NCBI GenBank assembly: GCA_041584055.1
Contig: JBFHER010000022.1
Span: 1 to 23,438, forward strand
Reading direction: 5' to 3'
DNA length: 23,438 bases
DNA from: JBFHER01 sp041584055
GTDB lineage: Bacteria; Bacteroidota; Bacteroidia; Bacteroidales; UBA5342
The notes below the pieces were generated by a model that saw nothing but the letters and a program-made list of their open reading frames with translations, ran no database searches and was not told the DNA's origin. The translations under genes and the position numbers were made by a program. Of the stretch, positions 6,168 through 14,547 are shown in pieces (within the stretch, counting starts at the first letter, position 1; each line of letters starts with the position of its first letter).

Positions 6168-7511
6168 ATGAAGGATCTGACCAAAGGTCCTGTGGGGAAG
6201 CAGATCCTTTTGTTTGCCTTGCCCATGGTGCTGGGAAATATATTTCAACAATTATATTCCATTGTGGACAGCATTGTTGTCGGACGCTTTATCGGAAAAG
6301 AAGCACTGGCGGCAGTGGGTGCATCCTTCCCGATTATTTACGTTTTGATTGCCATGGTGATTGGTATCGGCAGTGGAGCTACGGTGGTTATTTCACAATA
6401 TTTCGGAGCAAAAGATATAAAACGGGTCAAAAGAACCATTTCAACCATCTTTATTTTCCTTTTCATAAGTGGGATTGTTGTTTCAATAGGGGGATTTTTC
6501 CTGAGTGCTCCCATTTTCAGGTTGATTGGTGTTCCTGATGATGTATTCCCGGAGGCCGTTGTTTATTTCAGAATTTATGTGGCCGGGCAAATCTTCTTCT
6601 TTGGTTATAATGGCGTCACCTCCGTTTTAAGAGGCCTGGGCGATTCCAGAACTCCTTTGATATTCACGGTGTTGGCGGTTGGGCTTAACATTATTCTAGA
6701 CCTTATTTTCGTTGTTGTTTTTGACTTTGGCATAGCAGGTGTCGCATATGCAACTTTGATTGCTCATGGGGTTGCATTTATTAGTGCTGCTGTTTATCTG
6801 AACCTCAGGCATGAAATCATTTCTTTCGCAATCCCGAACATGATCTTTGATTATGACCTGTTTAAAAAAAGTATGCGCATTGGATTGCCTACTGGTTTTC
6901 AGCAGACTTTTGTTGCACTTGGGATGATGGCCATCTTAGGAATCGTCAGTAACTTCGGAACAAGTGTACTTGCGGCATATACAGTAGCCGTAAGGATTGA
7001 TGCGATTGCGTCCATGCCGGCCATGAATTTTGGTTCTGCGCTCTCTGCATTTGTAGGCCAAAATATTGGAGCCGGAAGATCAGAAAGAGTAATAAAAGGA
7101 CACAGAGCAACAATTCTTTTAGCAGGTGGCATATCAGCGCTTGTTTCGATTGTTGTAATTCTGTTTGACGAACAGCTAATGGGATTGTTTACAACTGAAG
7201 CGGATGTTATTGCAGAAGGGGTTAAGTATTTAAAAATCGTATGTTCTTTCTATGTTCTTTTTGCGATTATGTTTACGTATCACGGCTTGTTCCGCGGCGC
7301 CGGAGATACAATTGTCCCAATGTTTGTTACACTCATTTCGCTTTGGCTAATCCGAATACCTCTGGCCTATCTCCTTTCTGATGTGTGGGGGGTAAATGGC
7401 ATTTGGTGGTCTGTACCAATTGCCTGGGGTAGCGGATTATTGTTCTCCATGATTTACTATCGCAGCGATCGATGGAAGTCGAGGGCTGTCGTCAAAACAG
7501 AACACCTGTAA
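6168..7511 (+). CDS. MATE family multidrug/toxin efflux transporter
   Basis: This 447-residue integral membrane protein has about 12 spans in two homologous halves. The N-terminus 'MKDLTKGPVGKQILLFALP' is the usual entry of NorM/DinF-type MATE proteins, and the first half carries 'NIFQQLYSIVDSIVVGRFIG', the characteristic first-span motif. The second half repeats the fold from about residue 228 (LPTGFQQTFVALGMMAI). MATE proteins exchange Na+ or H+ for cationic drugs or metabolites across the inner membrane; the substrate cannot be read from sequence. The open frame extends upstream to a TTG at 6141, but the ATG at 6168 is preceded by GAAGAGAG and matches the family start, so it is chosen. It has its own promoter. 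No convincing terminator is seen between 7512 and 7632. Confidence 0.93.
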   Translation: MKDLTKGPVGKQILLFALPMVLGNIFQQLYSIVDSIVVGRFIGKEALAAVGASFPIIYVLIAMVIGIGSGATVVISQYFGAKDIKRVKRTISTIFIFLFISGIVVSIGGFFLSAPIFRLIGVPDDVFPEAVVYFRIYVAGQIFFFGYNGVTSVLRGLGDSRTPLIFTVLAVGLNIILDLIFVVVFDFGIAGVAYATLIAHGVAFISAAVYLNLRHEIISFAIPNMIFDYDLFKKSMRIGLPTGFQQTFVALGMMAILGIVSNFGTSVLAAYTVAVRIDAIASMPAMNFGSALSAFVGQNIGAGRSERVIKGHRATILLAGGISALVSIVVILFDEQLMGLFTTEADVIAEGVKYLKIVCSFYVLFAIMFTYHGLFRGAGDTIVPMFVTLISLWLIRIPLAYLLSDVWGVNGIWWSVPIAWGSGLLFSMIYYRSDRWKSRAVVKTEHL

Positions 7512-7632
7512 ATCTATGATTGAACAAATCCATAAGATCTTTCGTGGACCTTTAGAAACACCGGCCTCATCTTTCTTCAACAATATATAGACGTATCGAA
7601 ATGAGTATATGATTGAAATCTGTCCTATTTGT

Positions 7633-7663
7633 TTTGTAGGATAGATACAAATTAGTAGATTTG
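7633..7663 (+). promoter_or_regulatory. Consensus Bacteroidota promoter of the STAS-like gene
   Basis: TTTG at 7633-7636, 19 bp, then TAGATTTG at 7656-7663 is an exact match in both boxes and spacing. Transcription should start near 7670, about 55 nt before the ATG at 7726. Confidence 0.75.
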
Positions 7664-7725
7664 TAACCTCTTTATCCCACAAAAGAGATTTAGTCGGTAT
7701 AATATACTTAATTAATGATAAATTG

Positions 7726-8157
7726 ATGGAGCATCGATATAAGATACTTCCAGAGAAAGCGTTGCTACTGCAATTTTTTAGCAATAAAGTTTCACTTGAA
7801 GATTTGGTGAAGGCCCTTGAACATGTTATTAGAACGCCCTTGTACAAACCAAATTACAATGGATTAACCATAATAATGGATGCAGAAGTTGAGTTATCCG
7901 CAACAAGTATAAAGCATTACTCGGGGTGGTTTAAAAAAATGATAAAAAGTTCCGAAGGATTAGGAAAACTAGCCTTAATGGTAGACAAACCATCACATAC
8001 AGCCTTGTCTCAGATATTTCAATTCGAACTTAAAGATTTTAAGGAGATACAGGTATTTAATACCTATGACGGAGCTTTGGGCTGGTTGGGACTTGATGGG
8101 TCGAATATCCTTGATGAAATCACAGAACTTAAAAAAACGGAGCCTTTCCTTTATTAA
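7726..8157 (+). CDS. Small cytosolic STAS/SpoIIAA-like protein
   Basis: This 143-residue soluble protein has alternating strands and helices. Residues 1-20 (MEHRYKILPEKALLLQFFS) form an N-terminal strand pair. Residues 42-52 (NGLTIIMDAEV) look like the central strand of a STAS fold. Later segments (GKLALMVDKPSHTAL, FKEIQVFNTYDGALGWLGL) end in the amphipathic C-terminal helix typical of SpoIIAA-like proteins of Bacteroidota, in which 'A..WL' is common. No catalytic or metal motif is visible, and I cannot say which partner it binds. An upstream TTG at 7723 is in frame but the ATG at 7726 is the natural start. The gene stands alone between a consensus promoter and a strong terminator. The fold assignment is a pattern-based guess; the coding call is firm. 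Confidence 0.7.
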   Translation: MEHRYKILPEKALLLQFFSNKVSLEDLVKALEHVIRTPLYKPNYNGLTIIMDAEVELSATSIKHYSGWFKKMIKSSEGLGKLALMVDKPSHTALSQIFQFELKDFKEIQVFNTYDGALGWLGLDGSNILDEITELKKTEPFLY

Positions 8158-8182
8158 ATCAAATAATTCAGAAGTGACCATT

Positions 8183-8217
8183 AAAAAAGGCTGCTCCCAA
8201 TCATAGAGCAGCCTTTT
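8183..8217. terminator. Bidirectional terminator between converging genes
   Basis: AAAAGGCTGCTC (8185-8196) and GAGCAGCCTTTT (8206-8217) form a perfect 12-bp stem with a 9-nt loop. A-rich and T-rich flanks allow termination of the STAS-like gene (plus) and of lpdA (minus). Confidence 0.9.
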
Positions 8218-8227
8218 ATTACAAAGT

Positions 8228-9592
8228 TTATTCACCAAACGCAAATATTGTTTCACGAAAGATTTCCGAAACAGTTGGATGTGGGAATACAATTTCTTCC
8301 ATCTCCTTGAGCGTTAACTCTGCCTCGATGGCCATACAGGCGCCATATATCATTTCAGAGCTTGGATTCCCCAACATATGAACACCAAGCACTTCTCCAT
8401 ATTTTTCACCTATGAGCACCTTGCATAAACCGTTAAAACCTTCGTTCTCTGCCATAAAACGCCCGGCATAAGTCATCGGTAGTTTTTTCATTTTGTATGC
8501 AATGCCTTTTTCCTTTGCTTCTGCTTCTGAAAGTCCTACGCCAGCAATTTCAGGATTGGTATAAACAACCCCCGGAATGGCATTGTATCTCATCAGATCT
8601 TCTCGTCCGGTGAGATTATTAACCACAACCTCACCCTCACGATAAGCAGTGTGCGCCAGGAGGGAAAATCCGGTAACGTCTCCGGCGGCAAATACGCCCG
8701 GCACGTTTGTACGCATTTTTTCATCCACCTTTATGCCTCCTTTTTCAAGGGTCACTCCCAGGGTCTCAAGGCCAAAACCTTCTGTCACAGGTTTACGTCC
8801 TACAGACATGAGAATTTTTTCTGCTGATAAAGAATTGCTTTTCCCGTCCTTCGTCTCAAAAATCACCTCATTTCCCTTCACTTCTACAACTTTGCTTTCA
8901 AGGAAAAACTCAACCCCTCTTTTTTCATATTCTTTCTGAAGCATGATGCTCATTTCTTCATCCATGTTCCCAAGAATCTTTGGAAGCATCTCGATGATGG
9001 TCACCTTTGTGCCCAGACTGTTGTGAAAACTGGCAAACTCCATACCAATAACACCACCTCCGATGATTATCAGGGACTCAGGGTTTGCCTTAAGATCTAA
9101 AATTTCTCTATTTGTAAGAATAATGTCCCCTGCTTCAGCAACCCCTTTAATTGGGGGAACAAATGCTTCAGAACCGGTGCTTATCATCAGATTCTTTGCC
9201 TGATATTCTTTTCCATCCGCCTCAATGCTTATCACATCTCCGCTTTTACCTTTTATCGTTGCCAAACTTTTAACAACGTCCACTTTATGCGACTTCATTT
9301 TAAAACCAACACCACCAACAAGCTTTTTCACAATTTTCTGTTTGCGGTCCATCATCTTTTTAAAATCAAAGCTTACCTTTTCGGCGCTAACTCCATATTT
9401 TGAAGCATTTACAGCACTATCGTATGTTTTTGCACTGTAAAGTAGAGTCTTTGTGGGGATACAGCCTTCGTTCAGGCATACACCTCCCAATTCTTTTTTC
9501 TCAAACAAAACAACCTTTAGTCCTTTGGCACCAGCTTTTTCAGCAGCGTCGTAACCGGCGGGGCCTCCACCAATAATAGCGAGATCAAACAT
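8228..9592 (-). CDS. lpdA: Dihydrolipoyl dehydrogenase (E3)
   Basis: This is a 454-residue class I pyridine nucleotide-disulphide oxidoreductase. It reoxidises dihydrolipoamide with NAD+ as the shared E3 of 2-oxoacid dehydrogenase complexes or the glycine cleavage system. The FAD-binding GGGPAG is at residues 8-13. The redox disulphide is C39-C44 (GGVCLNEGCIPTK). The NAD-binding GGGVIG is at 178-183, and the second FAD motif AAGD at 302-305. The catalytic His-Glu pair is H438/E443 in 'HPTVSE' near the C-terminus, which acts in the partner subunit of the homodimer. Length and motifs are complete. No E1 or E2 gene is nearby, so it stands alone as E3 genes often do. A candidate promoter lies upstream on the minus strand and a strong terminator downstream. 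Confidence 0.96.
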   Translation of the reverse strand: MFDLAIIGGGPAGYDAAEKAGAKGLKVVLFEKKELGGVCLNEGCIPTKTLLYSAKTYDSAVNASKYGVSAEKVSFDFKKMMDRKQKIVKKLVGGVGFKMKSHKVDVVKSLATIKGKSGDVISIEADGKEYQAKNLMISTGSEAFVPPIKGVAEAGDIILTNREILDLKANPESLIIIGGGVIGMEFASFHNSLGTKVTIIEMLPKILGNMDEEMSIMLQKEYEKRGVEFFLESKVVEVKGNEVIFETKDGKSNSLSAEKILMSVGRKPVTEGFGLETLGVTLEKGGIKVDEKMRTNVPGVFAAGDVTGFSLLAHTAYREGEVVVNNLTGREDLMRYNAIPGVVYTNPEIAGVGLSEAEAKEKGIAYKMKKLPMTYAGRFMAENEGFNGLCKVLIGEKYGEVLGVHMLGNPSSEMIYGACMAIEAELTLKEMEEIVFPHPTVSEIFRETIFAFGE

Positions 9593-9666
9593 CTTATATA
9601 ATTTTATCTAAATGAATACAAGAAAATAACACACTGACAAAAGGAATGTTCATTGTCATAATCTAT

Positions 9667-9696
9667 CAAATTTAATAAAAACCAAAGCTATAAAAA
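9667..9696 (-). promoter_or_regulatory. Candidate promoter of lpdA
   Basis: On the minus strand, TAAATTTG (9674 down to 9667) is an exact -7 box, with a TTTT 18 bp upstream. A second exact -7 box, TAGCTTTG (9690-9683), lies 16 bp further upstream without a clear -33. Either would give a leader of roughly 70-85 nt. Confidence 0.45.
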
Positions 9697-9713
9697 GCTT
9701 AAAAAGAAAGTTT

Positions 9714-10040
9714 TTATTGGTCTTTTGTCCGAAAACTAGTGTAAATCTCAATAACAGCGGTAAGAAATAGAAACAGACTCCAACTGTTGCTAGATTTAAG
9801 CATGAAGTAGGCTGAAATCACCAACAAAACGGATCCGAACAACTGAATTTGAGGAATCCTGTTCCTTTTATCCGGCTTAAAAATAAAAAAGTATAAAGCC
9901 CTGGAAACAGCATACATGATACATCCTGTGGCGTAAATAAACCGCGCATATGCAACACCTGACAGAAAGGTAATAATGCCTGCCAACACAACGAATGCAG
10001 CAAAGTAATACAAGTAATTAATAAGTTGTTTCTTTTCCAT
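9714..10040 (-). CDS. Small four-span membrane protein of unknown function
   Basis: This 108-residue protein starts MEKKQLINYLYYF and has four predicted spans (roughly residues 8-26, 30-49, 63-78 and 82-98). Basic patches lie between spans 2 and 3 (KPDKRNR) and at the C-terminus (FRTKDQ). No enzyme motif is seen and I do not recognise a family. The frame can be extended seven codons to a GTG at 10061, but the only good -7 box on this strand (TATATTTG, 10072-10065) would place the transcription start beside that GTG, so the ATG at 10040 is preferred. It precedes lpdA on the same strand with a 121-bp gap that contains lpdA's own candidate promoter. Confidence 0.65.
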   Translation of the reverse strand: MEKKQLINYLYYFAAFVVLAGIITFLSGVAYARFIYATGCIMYAVSRALYFFIFKPDKRNRIPQIQLFGSVLLVISAYFMLKSSNSWSLFLFLTAVIEIYTSFRTKDQ

Positions 10041-10064
10041 GAATGAAGTACATATTTTCACCTA

Positions 10065-10072
10065 CAAATATA
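10065..10072 (-). promoter_or_regulatory. -7 promoter box of the small membrane protein gene
   Basis: TATATTTG read on the minus strand matches TAnnTTTG exactly. No convincing TTTG is found 19-21 bp upstream. The position supports the start codon at 10040 over the GTG at 10061. Confidence 0.35.
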
Positions 10073-10138
10073 CAGTGCATAGTTAAGAAAGTTCTACCGA
10101 ATCTGTATTTTCTCATATTTAAATAAAAAGTAGGTACC

Positions 10139-10175
10139 ATAAAAAAACCGAAATCCTGTATATGGATTCCGGTTT
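10139..10175 (-). terminator. Rho-independent terminator of nhaD
   Basis: AAACCGAAATCC (10145-10156) and GGATTCCGGTTT (10164-10175) form a 12-bp stem with one mismatch and a 7-nt loop. Read on the minus strand it ends in a T-tract (complement of the A-run 10139-10147). It lies 55 bp beyond the nhaD stop. Confidence 0.85.
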
Positions 10176-10230
10176 CCTTTAGTATTATAATTGGTTGATA
10201 GTTACAAATTTATTCTTTAAAGCAAGGTTA

Positions 10231-11766
10231 TTAAAGTATTTGAAACTTGAAAAATATCAGCCATGTTAAAAACAGAATTGGAAGCAAAATTGGAATTGAA
10301 TATTTAATCATATATCCAAAGAACGAAGGCATATCAATCTTTACCTGTTCTGCAATTGACTTAACCATGAAATTTGGTCCATTCCCAATGTATGACATGG
10401 CACCAAAAAAGACCGCTGCAATTGAGATAGACTTCAGATTTATAACAGAATTAAGGTACTCTCCTGCTGCAAACGCCTGAACATCTGTAAACAATCCGAT
10501 TTCAGCTCCCTTGGCCGACATTGCTGCCGCAAGGAAATTCAGGTAAGTTGGCGCATTGTCAAGGAAAGCAGATAAAGCGCCCGTTCCCCAATAAAGAGTA
10601 TCTGTATTTATAAGGTGACTGCCGGCATCGGATGCAGCAAAGCTTCCAACCAATTCCAGTGCAGGCATCATCGTTCCAAAGATTCCGATGAAAATAAAAG
10701 CAACCTCCAATATGGGTTCGAAATCAAATCCATTTCCTTCCAGCGCTTTTTTATTTGCCAGTTTATAGGATAGGAAACCAACGCTAAGCATAATCAATTC
10801 CCGGATGAATGATAACTTCTGCCCATGATACGAAATCCCCGGCACCCAGTCAAACACATTGGGATCAATAAATACAGCAAGAATTACAACCAGTAACCAG
10901 ATGAAATTTTTGGATCCTATCAGTGAAACTTTTCCCGTGCGATCCGGGTGAACCTTCCCTTCCTTATTCTTTCTGTCAAACATTATAAACAAGCCTGCGA
11001 GCAGCAAGGTTGCAAAAGCCCATGGCAGGATGTTATGGGTCATGGTCCAGAAAAAAGGAACGCCCTTCAAAAACCCAAGGAATAGTGGTGGATCACCTAT
11101 TGGGGTTAAACTCCCCCCAATATTACTTACCATAAATATGAAGAATATGATGTGGTAAGGTTTAATACGCCCATCATTCAAGCGAATAAAAGGTCTGATT
11201 AATAACATGGAAGCCCCCGTTGTTCCAATGATATTTGCAACAATTGCCCCAATAATAAGCAGCATCACATTGGCCTTTGGAGTTGCATCCCTGTCAACAT
11301 TTATCATAATCCCTCCAGAGGCAATGTATAAGGATGCCAGAAGCGATATAAACTGAAAATACTCAAAGAATGCATGTACAGGCGCATGGGTATTCCCCAG
11401 GGCAAAAATATAGTAAAACACAACAAATGCAGCCAGGATGATGGCAATCTTCGGATAGTTTTTATGCCAGAAATGGGCATAAAAAAGAGGACCTGTTGCG
11501 ATCATAAGAAGTAACATGATGAAAGGAATCACTGAATATCCGGCAGCAGGGCTTGATGCATGCTGATCATCGTGCCCTACATGATGTTCTACACCCGCTT
11601 CCGGGTGGTGACCATCGTTCATATGCGCTGCAGCAGCACTGTCCGTTAGCTGTTTGATTACTTCATGCTGAGGCTCATCTGATTTGTGGTCTTCAGCACT
11701 CAACTGAAAAGAAAAGAGTGATGTGGTTAACACCAGGAGCATCACGCGGAAAATAATTCGTTTCAT
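10231..11766 (-). CDS. nhaD: NhaD-type Na+/H+ antiporter with secreted His-rich N-terminus
   Basis: This is a 511-residue transporter of the ArsB/NhaD ion-transporter superfamily, which exports Na+ (or Li+) in exchange for protons across the inner membrane. An apparent signal peptide (residues 1-24, ending QLSA) is followed by a polar segment (25-72) with nine histidines (27, 34, 48, 53, 54, 61, 62, 65, 69). About 11-12 spans then run from residue 77 to the end. Family motifs include 'IGDPPLFLGFLKGVPFF', 'IGGSLTPIGD' and 'FLDNAPTYLNF', the last two being the conserved half-site loops. The histidine-rich part should be periplasmic and could sense pH or bind metal; this is inference. The gene begins 23 bp after lepA on the same strand with no visible promoter between them, so it is probably co-transcribed with lepA. 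A strong terminator follows. Confidence 0.88.
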   Translation of the reverse strand: MKRIIFRVMLLVLTTSLFSFQLSAEDHKSDEPQHEVIKQLTDSAAAAHMNDGHHPEAGVEHHVGHDDQHASSPAAGYSVIPFIMLLLMIATGPLFYAHFWHKNYPKIAIILAAFVVFYYIFALGNTHAPVHAFFEYFQFISLLASLYIASGGIMINVDRDATPKANVMLLIIGAIVANIIGTTGASMLLIRPFIRLNDGRIKPYHIIFFIFMVSNIGGSLTPIGDPPLFLGFLKGVPFFWTMTHNILPWAFATLLLAGLFIMFDRKNKEGKVHPDRTGKVSLIGSKNFIWLLVVILAVFIDPNVFDWVPGISYHGQKLSFIRELIMLSVGFLSYKLANKKALEGNGFDFEPILEVAFIFIGIFGTMMPALELVGSFAASDAGSHLINTDTLYWGTGALSAFLDNAPTYLNFLAAAMSAKGAEIGLFTDVQAFAAGEYLNSVINLKSISIAAVFFGAMSYIGNGPNFMVKSIAEQVKIDMPSFFGYMIKYSIPILLPILFLTWLIFFKFQIL

Positions 11767-11789
11767 CGTTCTATTTATTCTTAAAGTGA

Positions 11790-13577
11790 TTAATCAAGTT
11801 TCAATACGGCAAGAAATGCTTTTTGCGGGACCTCCACATTTCCAATTTGCTTCATCTTTTTCTTTCCCTTCTTCTGCTTCTCCAGTAATTTTCTTTTTCG
11901 GGTGATATCTCCACCATAACATTTTGCAGTCACATCCTTCCTGACTGCCTTAACCGTTTCTCGCGAAATTATTTTTGCCCCGATGGCGCCCTGAATCGCA
12001 ATATCAAACTGTTGCCTTGGAATTAGTTCTTTTAGTTTTTCACACATGCGACGCCCCATTGTCTGCGCATTATCAAAGTGTAACAAGGTCGATAGGGCAT
12101 CCACTCCCTCACCATTCAAAAGAATATCCAGTTTTACCAGTTTTGAGGGGCGATAATCCGTTTGGTGATAATCAAAAGATGCGTATCCTTTCGAAATGCT
12201 TTTAAGTTTATCATAAAAATCAAATACGATTTCTCCCAAGGGCATATCAAATTGAATCTCCACACGATCGGTGGTTAAATACTCCTGCTTAACCATTTCG
12301 CCACGTTTTCCCAAGCACAGGGTCATGATTGGGCCAAAATAATCTGCTTTGGTAATGATGGTCGCACGGATATATGGTTCTTTGATCTCTTCGATCATTG
12401 TAATTTCAGGCAGTTCACTTGGCGTGTATACATCCTTTGTAATCCCTTTCTTATCAGTAACCAGGTATTGAACGTTCGGAACAGTGGTGATCACATTCTG
12501 ATTAAATTCACGATCCAATCGCTCCTGAATAATCTCCATGTGCAACAATCCAAGAAAGCCACAACGGAAACCAAATCCCAAGGCCAGCGATGATTCGGGG
12601 ACAAAGGTAAGGGACGCATCATTTAACTGGAGCTTCTCCATGGCTCCTCTAAGCTCCTCATAGTCCTCACTGTCAATAGGGTAAACCCCTGCAAAAACCA
12701 TTGGTTTTACTTCTTCAAAGCCATCAATGGCGGCTGAACAAGGGCGCTTAACATGGGTAATCGTATCTCCTACCTTCACCTCGGAAGAGGTCTTAATCCC
12801 TGAAATAATATAGCCAACGTCACCCGTTTTCAGGACATCACGTTTTTCCATCCCAAGTCGCAACACTCCGATCTCATCAGCATGATACTCTTTACCTGTG
12901 TTTACGAATTTCACGAAGTCACCTTTCCGCACTTCTCCAGAGACCACTTTAAAATATGCAATGATTCCTCTGAATGAATTGAATACCGAATCAAAAATCA
13001 GGCATTGCAATGGTGCATCCGGCTCTCCTTTAGGTGGTGGTACATTTTTAATGATCGAGGTCAGAATATCCTGAATTCCTTCGCCCGTCTTTCCGCTTGC
13101 CCTGACGATATCCGCAGCATCACCTCCCAGAAGGTCAAGAATCTGATCTTCCACTTCATCGGGCATTGCATTGGGCAGGTCCATTTTATTTATTACAGGA
13201 ATGACTTCCAGATCATTTTCAAGCGCCAGATACAAATTTGAAATTGTCTGGGCCTGAATCCCCTGTGTTGCATCAACAATCAGCAATGCACCCTCGCATG
13301 CTGCGATAGAACGCGATACCTCATAGGAGAAATCCACATGTCCCGGGGTGTCGATCAGGTTGAGCGTATATTTCTCACCTTCATGTACATAATCCATCTG
13401 AATGGCATGGCTTTTAATTGTAATCCCACGCTCGCGTTCCAGATCCATGTCATCAAGCACCTGATTCTGTAGAACATTCCCTGATACGGTACCTGTAATT
13501 TCAAGTAAGCGATCAGCTAAAGTGCTCTTACCATGATCAATATGTGCAATAATGCAAAAATTACGAATATTCTTCAT
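11790..13577 (-). CDS. lepA: Elongation factor 4 (LepA)
   Basis: This is a 595-residue ribosomal back-translocase GTPase. G1 'AHIDHGKST' is at residues 11-19, G3 'DTPGH' at 76-80 and G4 'NKMD' at 130-133. The EF-G-like domains II, III and V and the LepA-specific C-terminal domain follow, ending 'VPQKAFLAVLKLD'. It binds 70S ribosomes and promotes recovery of stalled or misregistered complexes under ionic or cold stress. The frame remains open to a TTG at 13604, but the family universally starts MKNIRNF and a -7 box covers that TTG, so the ATG at 13577 is chosen. The usual bacterial partner lepB is absent; nhaD follows instead in an apparent operon. Confidence 0.97.
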   Translation of the reverse strand: MKNIRNFCIIAHIDHGKSTLADRLLEITGTVSGNVLQNQVLDDMDLERERGITIKSHAIQMDYVHEGEKYTLNLIDTPGHVDFSYEVSRSIAACEGALLIVDATQGIQAQTISNLYLALENDLEVIPVINKMDLPNAMPDEVEDQILDLLGGDAADIVRASGKTGEGIQDILTSIIKNVPPPKGEPDAPLQCLIFDSVFNSFRGIIAYFKVVSGEVRKGDFVKFVNTGKEYHADEIGVLRLGMEKRDVLKTGDVGYIISGIKTSSEVKVGDTITHVKRPCSAAIDGFEEVKPMVFAGVYPIDSEDYEELRGAMEKLQLNDASLTFVPESSLALGFGFRCGFLGLLHMEIIQERLDREFNQNVITTVPNVQYLVTDKKGITKDVYTPSELPEITMIEEIKEPYIRATIITKADYFGPIMTLCLGKRGEMVKQEYLTTDRVEIQFDMPLGEIVFDFYDKLKSISKGYASFDYHQTDYRPSKLVKLDILLNGEGVDALSTLLHFDNAQTMGRRMCEKLKELIPRQQFDIAIQGAIGAKIISRETVKAVRKDVTAKCYGGDITRKRKLLEKQKKGKKKMKQIGNVEVPQKAFLAVLKLD

Positions 13578-13601
13578 CCCTTCTATTTTCCTTTTGGATG
13601 G

Positions 13602-13635
13602 CAAAGATACTCAAAACCGTAAATATCAATCCAAA
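13602..13635 (-). promoter_or_regulatory. Candidate promoter of lepA-nhaD
   Basis: On the minus strand, TTTG (13635-13632) and TATCTTTG (13609-13602) are both exact but separated by 22 bp, slightly longer than the usual 19-21. Transcription would start near 13596, leaving a leader of about 19 nt. Confidence 0.45.
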
Positions 13636-13696
13636 GGATGTCATTTTTTTACACATGACGAAAAAGGATAAAAACCCGTGTTGAGATCAAGCGGAT

Positions 13697-14518
13697 TTAA
13701 TCGAACAATGCCACAAAATTATCGTATTCAGCTTTATACAAATTATATTGCCCACTGGCATTTGGATAGTTTACTTTATGCTCAGAAATTTTTTCCGAAC
13801 GATCTTCAGGTGATGGGTGCGTACTTAAAAACACAGGAGTTGATCCGGAATCTCCTTCCATCGCTTTCAGCATGTCAAAAAAATCTGCCATTGCCAAAGG
13901 ATCATAATCGGTGCCTTTTGTCATGTATCTCACGGCAAACTCATCCGCTTCATACTCGTTATCGCGGCTGAAGGCAAGACCACCAAGGCCCAAAGCAAGA
14001 TTGCTTGCCATTTGTGCTATTTCAGACGCATCTTCTCCCACAATTATGCTTAACACAGTTGACGCCGCCCCTGTCTTGGAGAGATTATCCGTTGTGTGAC
14101 GTCGTGCGGCATGTGCCATTTCATGCGCAAGCACACCGGCCAGCATGGCTTCGTTCTTCATAAATCGAAAAATGCCTGTATAGAAAAAGATGTATCCTCC
14201 AGGAGCGCAAAAGGCGTTGATTGTTGAATCATCAATGATGTAGAGCTCCCATTCAAAATCCTGATCATATGCAACTTCATTTGTCAGCAGTTTGTTTTTT
14301 ATGGCGTTCAGATATGCATATGCGTCAGGGTTCGCATCTTCTGGAATGATCTTGTAATTGGTTGGATCGTTTAAAATTGTATCTCGCAATTGCTGACCCA
14401 TTGCGATGTCGTCTGCCAAAGCAAACAAATTAAACGAATTATCTTCAGGTGCGTCAGGGTCAGATTCACAGGCTGCAAAAAAAACAACAGCCATCACAAA
14501 AAAAAGTAACTTTTTCAT
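13697..14518 (-). CDS. M48-family metalloprotease, lipoprotein
   Basis: This is a 273-residue zinc metallopeptidase. Residues 1-16 form a signal peptide and the lipobox FAAC places the lipidated cysteine at C17, so the protein is membrane-anchored facing the periplasm. The zinc motif HEMAH is H132-E133-H136, and the third ligand is most likely E190 in 'NEYEADEFA'. Domain order fits the short Oma1/LoiP/YfgC-like M48C group, which degrade misfolded envelope or outer-membrane proteins, here without the TPR extension of BepA. A CAPGGYIFFYTG segment (residues 104-115) matches the conserved strand before the zinc helix. It is the last gene of a minus-strand run with the acyltransferase-like and deacetylase-like genes (29-bp gap upstream). 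The substrate is unknown. Confidence 0.92.
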   Translation of the reverse strand: MKKLLFFVMAVVFFAACESDPDAPEDNSFNLFALADDIAMGQQLRDTILNDPTNYKIIPEDANPDAYAYLNAIKNKLLTNEVAYDQDFEWELYIIDDSTINAFCAPGGYIFFYTGIFRFMKNEAMLAGVLAHEMAHAARRHTTDNLSKTGAASTVLSIIVGEDASEIAQMASNLALGLGGLAFSRDNEYEADEFAVRYMTKGTDYDPLAMADFFDMLKAMEGDSGSTPVFLSTHPSPEDRSEKISEHKVNYPNASGQYNLYKAEYDNFVALFD

Positions 14519-14547
14519 TCTTGTATATTATGTTTCAATTTTAAAAT

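Noticed and set aside
6089..6538. 149-codon open frame overlapping the start of the MATE gene
   Set aside because: It is out of frame with a clear transporter gene, its translation is rich in Cys/His without domain pattern, and it begins inside the promoter region.
7437..7847. Minus-strand 136-codon open frame across the MATE end and STAS-like gene
   Set aside because: It crosses a consensus plus-strand promoter and two firm plus-strand genes, and its translation has no domain pattern.
13578..13604. Upstream TTG start for LepA
   Set aside because: The family begins MKNIRNF, and a -7 promoter box overlaps the TTG, so it is probably not transcribed.
13643..13660. Short inverted repeat (GTCAT...ATGAC) between lepA and the M48 gene
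   Set aside because: Arms are only 5 bp with an A/T-rich loop; this is expected by chance in this composition.
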